From a virus, in IMG/VR virus record IMGVR_UViG_3300032242_000711, positions 1-59,205 of that record: a stretch of DNA of 59,205 nucleotides; one strand, 5' to 3'. Below, piece after piece: positions 54,776 through 59,205 of this stretch (its first letter is position 1; each line of letters starts with the position of its first letter). Position numbers and translations under genes: made by a program. The notes under the pieces are model-generated. The model worked only from the letters and a program-made list of their open reading frames with translations, did not search any database and was not told the DNA's origin.

Positions 54776-55288
54776 TCATGTGGTCATTGTCGATGCAACG
54801 CTGGTGACTTCTGAAACCCGTCGCGCCCAGCCTTTGCCAAATGTACCCCACGTAGGTAAGTCAGTCAAGAATGACAGGCGGCGCTTGCCGTAATCTTCGA
54901 CCAGTTGTTTGGGGTTCATGGCGTTGACCGCAGCCAGTGTTTTGGGGCCAATACCGCCGTCAGGCTCGACACCCACGCAGGCTTGCAACCACTTGGCCGC
55001 ACGGCCCGGGCCAGAGTTGATAGCGGCATCAAACACCACGTAGTCAACACCTGCTGGCAGGTCGTCACCCTTTACCTTGTCCCAGTACTTGTTTTTGTAC
55101 AGCGGGGCAACATCGGCAGGGGTCAGCGCACGCATGGCTTTCTCGTCCACTGGGTGACCGCAGTGCTCTTCCCAGACAGTTTTGGTACAGCCAAGGTTTG
55201 TCATTCCGCCCGGGTCTTGGGGGTGGTTGACAAACCCACCTTCGTGTACGAGAACGGCGGCAAGGGCTTTTTGGAAGTTGTCTTTCAT
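54776..55288 (-). CDS. Endolysin, glycoside hydrolase family 108
   Basis: From ATG 55288 (MKDNFQKALAAVLVHEGGFV) the 170-residue enzyme has HEGGFVNHPQDPGGMTNLG, the family 108 catalytic signature with E16 as general acid, and the C-terminal peptidoglycan-binding-like DGGIGPKTLAAVNAMNP. It cleaves the glycan backbone of peptidoglycan. No signal peptide is seen, so release needs the holin encoded immediately upstream. An in-frame TTG eight codons earlier overlaps the holin gene and is less likely. Confidence 0.92.
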   Translation of the reverse strand: MKDNFQKALAAVLVHEGGFVNHPQDPGGMTNLGCTKTVWEEHCGHPVDEKAMRALTPADVAPLYKNKYWDKVKGDDLPAGVDYVVFDAAINSGPGRAAKWLQACVGVEPDGGIGPKTLAAVNAMNPKQLVEDYGKRRLSFLTDLPTWGTFGKGWARRVSEVTSVASTMTT

Positions 55289-55289
55289 G

Positions 55290-55751
55290 TCAGTGCTTGT
55301 GTGAGTTGCCAAAATAGTAGGACAGGATCAGCATGTTGGCGGCATCCAGCGAACCCAGCATACGAATCACAATCTCGCGCATGCCATCAGGAATGGCGTT
55401 GTTGAGCAGCAAAAGATTGACTGTGCCCCAGAGAATGAACATCCCAATGGCCAAGGTGGGGGTGACCATCTTGCTGTACCAAGGAGCCGCTGCGCTGGTG
55501 GCGATCTCCAACTCACGCTTACGTGCGCTGTCACGGTCAGCCGCATCCAGTCGGGCGTATTCCAACTCTAAGTCAGCCAGTTTCTGCGCCGCTTGTGGGT
55601 CACCGGAAATTGCCTTCGCAACAGCTTCCACAGAGTCTGAGACACCAAACTTAGCAGCGATAGCGGTAACAGCAGCGCCACCAAGAGGGCCAGCAACGGC
55701 AGTTGCCAGAGCAGGTGCAACGCCTTTAAGTAATCCGAGTAGTTCATCCAT
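55290..55751 (-). CDS. Holin (3TM, GTA-release type)
   Basis: The 153-residue protein has N-terminal hydrophobic GVAPALATAVAGPLGGAAVT, a charged coiled coil (AQKLADLELEYARLDAADRD), and two C-terminal membrane segments (MVTPTLAIGMFILWGTVNLL and IRMLGSLDAANMLILSYYFG). This is the pattern of the 3TM holin family for gene-transfer agent release. It is followed at once by the endolysin gene, forming a lysis cassette. Confidence 0.82.
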   Translation of the reverse strand: MDELLGLLKGVAPALATAVAGPLGGAAVTAIAAKFGVSDSVEAVAKAISGDPQAAQKLADLELEYARLDAADRDSARKRELEIATSAAAPWYSKMVTPTLAIGMFILWGTVNLLLLNNAIPDGMREIVIRMLGSLDAANMLILSYYFGNSHKH

Positions 55752-55760
55752 GATTTCTCC

Positions 55761-55910
55761 TTAAAAAGGTAAATAACTCAACGCCTTGTCCATCGCCCGC
55801 TTGGCAAGTGGTTCAGGCAGCACATACACAAAGTCCAAAAACCACCAGATGCAGGCAACGTAGCAGAACAGCTTGAACCACTTTTTGAAGCCTTCAACGA
55901 TTTCCTGCAT
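55761..55910 (-). CDS. Small membrane protein of the lysis cassette
   Basis: ATG 55910 gives 49 residues, MQEIVEGFKKWFKLFCYVAC, IWWFLDFVYVLPEPLAKRAM, with one Trp/aromatic-rich membrane segment. It overlaps the spanin-like gene before it and lies next to the holin. It may be an accessory holin, antiholin or outer-membrane-side partner, but no lipobox is present. Confidence 0.6.
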   Translation of the reverse strand: MQEIVEGFKKWFKLFCYVACIWWFLDFVYVLPEPLAKRAMDKALSYLPF

Positions 55911-56385
55911 GATCGCGTATCTGGTATATACCAAATCCAACCAAAGCAAGTAATAGGGCAGCGGCAAGTAATCCCACAACCAGTTCGATAGCTTCTTTAG
56001 CCTCTTTTTTGCGTTTAGCTGCGGCATCTTTTTCCTTCTTGGCAGCTTTGGCAAACTCGGCTTCCATCGTTGCAGCGCGGGCCTTGATGCGGTTCCAGAG
56101 CTCCATGTGGTTGGGGTAGAAGAGCTTGTTCTTCACGTCCTCTTCAAACTGCCTGCTGCGCTCAAGCGCCATTTCAATTTCCATCGCCTTGCCCAGCGCG
56201 GAACCTTTGAACGTGCCGTTCTTGGACTCAACTACAACCTGAAGCGCGTTGGCCTTGGCGTCAAAATATCGGCCCAGAAAAGGGCCAAGGGACTCCACGT
56301 TTTGCGCGGTGTTGGCCGCTTTTTTCACAAGATTGACTGCCGAGTTGATGGCGTCAAGTGCTTCAGATGGGTCGATCGGGATCAT
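55894..56385 (-). CDS. Coiled-coil membrane protein, possible spanin-like
   Basis: ATG 56385 with GGAG five bases upstream gives 163 residues (MIPIDPSEALDAINSAVNLV). The middle is a long charged helix (MEIEMALERSRQFEEDVKNK; AEFAKAAKKEKDAAAKRKKE) and the C-terminus is one membrane segment, LVVGLLAAALLLALVGFGIY. Position in the lysis cassette suggests a spanin- or Rz-related role, but the membrane segment is C-terminal rather than N-terminal as in classical Rz, so this is uncertain. Confidence 0.62.
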   Translation of the reverse strand: MIPIDPSEALDAINSAVNLVKKAANTAQNVESLGPFLGRYFDAKANALQVVVESKNGTFKGSALGKAMEIEMALERSRQFEEDVKNKLFYPNHMELWNRIKARAATMEAEFAKAAKKEKDAAAKRKKEAKEAIELVVGLLAAALLLALVGFGIYQIRDHAGNR

Positions 56386-56453
56386 ACTCACTCCAATTTG
56401 GGGCAGACTTCAACCCAACAGGACGGTCTGCCAGCGCCCCCTTTACCCCGGAG

Positions 56454-56636
56454 TTACGGGTTGGGTTGTTCAGGTTCCTCTGAAGGCGTAGGAATTTGTG
56501 GGATTGTCTGCGCTCTGATGGCTTGCACCAAGTCAGCAACTTGCTCATAAGGCGCTTTGGCCAGAGCAGACAAAATCATATTCACTGCGCCCAAAGGCAA
56601 AGTCAGGTTGATGGACGTGTTCAGTTCTTCACTCAT
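56454..56636 (-). CDS. Small helical phage protein (60 aa)
   Basis: MSEELNTSINLTLPLGAVNM, then ILSALAKAPYEQVADLVQAI and a Pro-rich end PQIPTPSEEPEQPNP. I recognise this as a widespread short phage protein found near tail and lysis genes ('...LPL..VN.IL.AL...PY.QV..LI..I'), of unknown role. Confidence 0.72.
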   Translation of the reverse strand: MSEELNTSINLTLPLGAVNMILSALAKAPYEQVADLVQAIRAQTIPQIPTPSEEPEQPNP

Positions 56637-56689
56637 ATAAAGTTCTCCAGTACCGCTGAGAAGGGGCAGCGGCGTGACCCCGTATTATT

Positions 56690-57016
56690 TTAAGCTGTGG
56701 CCCAAGGCAGTGCAGGCGACACCACTGGAGGATTGATCTGGTTGTCAATCTGAGTCTGCACAGCGGCTTCAGCAGAGGCTTTGTCCACGCCAGAACCCCA
56801 AATCCAACCCAGCACCTGATCCTGCGTCAATTGGGCGTAGGGGGTGTAGGGTGTGCCCGCAGCGTAAGTCACGCCGCAAGTGGAGTAGACCGAGCCAGTG
56901 TATGTGCCGTCAACACCAGAACAAGTCCAGTGTACGGTGAACACCACGTCAGTCTGACCCTCGGCTTGAGGGTAGCAGTCCATTGCGGTCACGCTCCATG
57001 TGATTTGAGTAGTCAT
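56690..57016 (-). CDS. Small tail-associated protein (DUF7936-like)
   Basis: A 108-residue protein MTTQITWSVTAMDCYPQAEG with QTDVVFTVHWTCSGVDGTYT and TPYTPYAQLTQDQVLGWIWG, ending in a helix plus NPPVVSPALPW. This is a familiar small protein next to tail-fibre genes, made of a short Ig-like sheet with a C-terminal helical hairpin; function unknown, possibly fibre attachment. It overlaps the end of the S74 fibre gene (ATGA). Confidence 0.78.
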   Translation of the reverse strand: MTTQITWSVTAMDCYPQAEGQTDVVFTVHWTCSGVDGTYTGSVYSTCGVTYAAGTPYTPYAQLTQDQVLGWIWGSGVDKASAEAAVQTQIDNQINPPVVSPALPWATA

Positions 57017-59073
57017 GCTTTTCCTTCCAGTGCCGTGAGGCGTTTGCGTAATGATTGAATTTCAGCTACAAGGTCAGCAATGACCTCAGAGCTACTTGCT
57101 TGCATTGCTTGATAAACAGGTTTGCCGTTTGCATCAATAGCGTCTTTTGCTCCTGTCACGCTGTCGGCATAAACTTCTTGGAATTTGTGAGCCAAAAAGC
57201 CACGGGTACGTTGACCGTTTGAGTTCCATGTGTATTCAATAGGCTCAAGCGCATCAATACGCTCACCAGAACCAGACACAGCACCAACAACAGTTTTTAA
57301 ACGATAGTCAGAAGTAACCCCGTAAGTTGTTGTTGTTCCATTGGTGGTAATTGTGCCAACCAATGTTGACCCACCATAATAAAAACCCGCCAAATATGGC
57401 GCAGTATTGTCCACTCGCAATAAAAGAGCACCAATTCCTGATGAGGTTGATGTCAAATAAGAAGATAAACCCCAAGTAGCTGCTGTCTGGCGCACTTCCA
57501 TTTTTGGAGAGCCGCCCCATGCGCTTGTAGTCCCCACCAGCAAATTCCCACTGGAGTCTATACGGGCACGTTCTGTTGCTCCACTACTGCGAAAAATTTG
57601 TGTGTCAGCATCAAAATAATTGGTACTAGTGTCGCCAATAATTATTTTTCCTGTAGCACCAAATACACGCAATACACCGCCAGTTGTTGTAGTCCCCACC
57701 AGCAAATTCCCACTGGCATCCAACGTCATCGCCTGAGTAAACGTGATGGCATTACCTGCTGTGCCAGAGGGAGCGATATACCATTGATGTGCGCCAGCGC
57801 TTACGGCATAACGAGATGCAGAATATGTTTCAATATATTTAAAAGCGTTATCGGCATTTGCGTATGCGTTTGATAATAATTCAATGCTGTCTGTTCCACT
57901 GTAATTTCCAATAGCGGCTTTAGTTCGAAACTGCATTGCTGAGTAATTTGCTCCCCAAGCACTCGGAGTAACACCCAGTCCAAGGTTACCGGAGCTGTTT
58001 AAGACTAATTGGTCTGTGCTTCCATCATTGGATACATACAACGCACCTCCAATATTGGTGATGTAACTTGTGCCAGATACTGCGCCTAAAAGAGAAAGAC
58101 CCGCAGAATTAACATAACCATTACCAATGGCTTTTGATGTCAATCTAGCACTAGGAGAACTCGTCCCAATACCCAACCCTGTGCTGGTCAGGCGCATTTG
58201 TTCGGCTGTATCTAAATACCAAGTATGAAATCCTCCAAAGCCAACCGATAACCCAACTTCATGCCGATATTCACCAGTCCCCGCTGTTGCTCTATCTCTT
58301 GCAAAAGCAGTGCCTGAATATTGAAAAATAGTTCCCGCCAATGTACTGCTTGAGGCGTTGTTAATAATTGCGTTAGGCGTAGTAGCGGCAACTGTCAGAT
58401 TATTCCCATCAAACGTCAGCGCAGAACCAGTAGCCAATGCACTTGTGGAGCTTGCGTAGACCACACCGTTAGCGGTGAAGGATGTTAGACCTGTTCCACC
58501 GTAAGTTGTTCCCAGCGCGTTTGTCAGGTTAAGCGTGTTGGCTGTAAGCGTGGTTCCGTTAAAAGTCAAGTTGGCAGAGTCAGTCTCAAGACCGCCTGTA
58601 GTGGAATACACCACACGGCCCGATGTCAGGCCAGTGTTGGTAATAGAAGAGAAAACCCCCGATCCAGCCGTGTTGCTGATCTTGATGAAGTCTGAGCCGT
58701 TCCATGCGCACAGAGCCGATTCGCCCTTGATGATGGTCACGCCTGTGGTTGGGCCTGCGCCTACCAGCTTGATGCTCTGTGTGCTTGAGCTTGCGTTGAT
58801 GACCGTGTAAATCTTAGACTGCGCTGGAGCCGTAATGTTTCGAGTAACCGTGCCGCCCGCTGTCCACAAGAGAATCGCTTCACGCGCTGTGTTGGCCGCG
58901 CCTGCCGTAGTGGTCAGCGTGACATCAGCATCAGTGCTCAGAGTGGTTGTGCCTGCAACAGCAGAGTCCAGAAGGGATGTAATACTTTGGTTAACTAAAT
59001 CACCCCATGTCCCTGAATTTTCACCAGTTACTGGAAGAGCCAAGCCCAAGAGTGATGTATATGCTGTAGTCAT
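57013..59073 (-). CDS. Tail fibre with C-terminal S74 chaperone/peptidase domain
   Basis: The 686-residue protein begins MTTAYTSLLGLALPVTGENS, GTWGDLVNQSITSLLDSAVA, a common N-terminal attachment domain. The shaft has beta repeats (SGNLLVGTTT). The C-terminal 100 residues are the intramolecular chaperone auto-processing domain (Peptidase S74): TSDYRLKTVV with a Ser-Lys pair, EPIEYTWNSNGQRTRGFLAH, FQEVYADSV, and a final coiled coil AEIQSLRKRLTALEGKA. The domain trimerises the fibre and cuts itself off. Binds host receptors. Confidence 0.9.
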   Translation of the reverse strand: MTTAYTSLLGLALPVTGENSGTWGDLVNQSITSLLDSAVAGTTTLSTDADVTLTTTAGAANTAREAILLWTAGGTVTRNITAPAQSKIYTVINASSSTQSIKLVGAGPTTGVTIIKGESALCAWNGSDFIKISNTAGSGVFSSITNTGLTSGRVVYSTTGGLETDSANLTFNGTTLTANTLNLTNALGTTYGGTGLTSFTANGVVYASSTSALATGSALTFDGNNLTVAATTPNAIINNASSSTLAGTIFQYSGTAFARDRATAGTGEYRHEVGLSVGFGGFHTWYLDTAEQMRLTSTGLGIGTSSPSARLTSKAIGNGYVNSAGLSLLGAVSGTSYITNIGGALYVSNDGSTDQLVLNSSGNLGLGVTPSAWGANYSAMQFRTKAAIGNYSGTDSIELLSNAYANADNAFKYIETYSASRYAVSAGAHQWYIAPSGTAGNAITFTQAMTLDASGNLLVGTTTTGGVLRVFGATGKIIIGDTSTNYFDADTQIFRSSGATERARIDSSGNLLVGTTSAWGGSPKMEVRQTAATWGLSSYLTSTSSGIGALLLRVDNTAPYLAGFYYGGSTLVGTITTNGTTTTYGVTSDYRLKTVVGAVSGSGERIDALEPIEYTWNSNGQRTRGFLAHKFQEVYADSVTGAKDAIDANGKPVYQAMQASSSEVIADLVAEIQSLRKRLTALEGKA
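57525..57716. repeat. 30-base exact direct repeat in the tail-fibre gene
   Basis: The same 30 bases, starting TTGTAGTCCCCACCAGCAAA and ending in CCCACTGG, occur at 57525-57554 and 57687-57716, encoding the repeated SGNLLVGTTT shaft motif. Recombination between copies would remove one shaft unit (162 bases). Confidence 0.9.
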
Positions 59074-59083
59074 GTTTAAAACC

Positions 59084-59205
59084 TCAAGTTACGACTTCTT
59101 CCCATGCGGGGGTCTGTGCTGTTTCAACACCGCTCCAAGCAGGCGTCTGCGAAGTACCGACATTTTGCCAGTTTGGAGTCTGCGTGTCACCTATTAACGT
59201 CCAAT
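59084..59205 (-). CDS. Tail protein with QTPxW repeats, C-terminal part only (cut by window edge)
   Basis: Only the last 39 residues are visible, ending WEEVVT. They consist of three repeats of about 11 residues ending QTPNW, QTPAW and QTPAW, a pattern I associate with tail-fibre-associated phage proteins. It immediately precedes the S74 fibre gene. Upstream sequence lies outside the window; joining straight to base 1 would not keep it in frame with the partial gene there. Confidence 0.7.
   Translation of the reverse strand, partial: WTLIGDTQTPNWQNVGTSQTPAWSGVETAQTPAWEEVVT

Noticed and set aside
57525-57716. CRISPR-like spaced repeat
   Set aside because: Only two copies, in frame within the tail-fibre gene and encoding a protein shaft repeat.
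1-59205. Integrase, attachment site or lysogeny module
   Set aside because: No tyrosine or serine recombinase, excisionase or cI-like full-length repressor was found; the small HTH proteins alone do not support lysogeny.

Overview
The window is almost certainly most of the genome of a lytic, tailed, podovirus-like bacteriophage. It carries a large terminase, a long P22-style portal, an HK97-type major capsid protein, gp4/gp10-like connector and hub proteins, several internal virion (ejection) proteins, a lysis cassette and a complete replication set. I see no tape-measure, tube or sheath gene and no integrase or other lysogeny gene. There is no phage RNA polymerase; the promoters I can recognise are host sigma-70 type. 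The recurring 'QRTWVGL' tail module and the TPPAQPAP linker proteins resemble prophage proteins I associate with Burkholderiales, so a freshwater or soil betaproteobacterial host is my guess, but this is inference.

Layout: two opposed transcription units. All virion genes are on the minus strand. Reading leftward from 15185 they run small terminase, large terminase, portal, GroES-like co-chaperonin, scaffold, structural proteins, major capsid protein, an HNH endonuclease, connector proteins and a cluster of tiny basic proteins, reaching the left edge at base 1. The same strand continues from the right edge at 59205 down to 39583: tail fibres, spanin-like protein, holin, GH108 endolysin, gp10-like hub, Gly/Ala/Pro-rich internal virion proteins, a GNAT-like protein and a 2071-residue polyvalent protein. 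The order makes most sense if the two edges are close together in a circular or circularly permuted genome, although they do not abut in frame.

The early/middle genes are on the plus strand from 15570 to 39548. The first gene has its own promoter and terminator. It is followed by about 500 bases with no convincing gene, packed with TGTTCC/GGAACA hexamers and long inverted repeats (a candidate replication origin or operator array). From 16.6 to 26.7 kb there is a chain of very small, translationally coupled genes, many with a palindrome TTAAC-AGGA-GTTAA wrapped around the ribosome binding site. Embedded here is a promoter-controlled set encoding a MoxR-type AAA+ ATPase, a HExxH/VWA protein and a DUF3150-like protein. 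From 26.7 to 39.5 kb come winged-helix proteins, a VRR-NUC nuclease, a family A DNA polymerase with proofreading domain, a RecB-like nuclease, an SNF2-type helicase, an acidic-tailed candidate ssDNA-binding protein, a small HTH protein and a primase-helicase. A strong terminator at 39556-39584 separates the converging units.

The most interesting features are the hexamer array at 16222-16543, the RBS-embracing palindrome family, promoters with perfect inverted repeats filling their spacers, a promoter placed so that +1 falls on an AUG (26775), a structured intergenic RNA candidate at 32943-33050, and the MoxR/VWA/DUF3150 trio.
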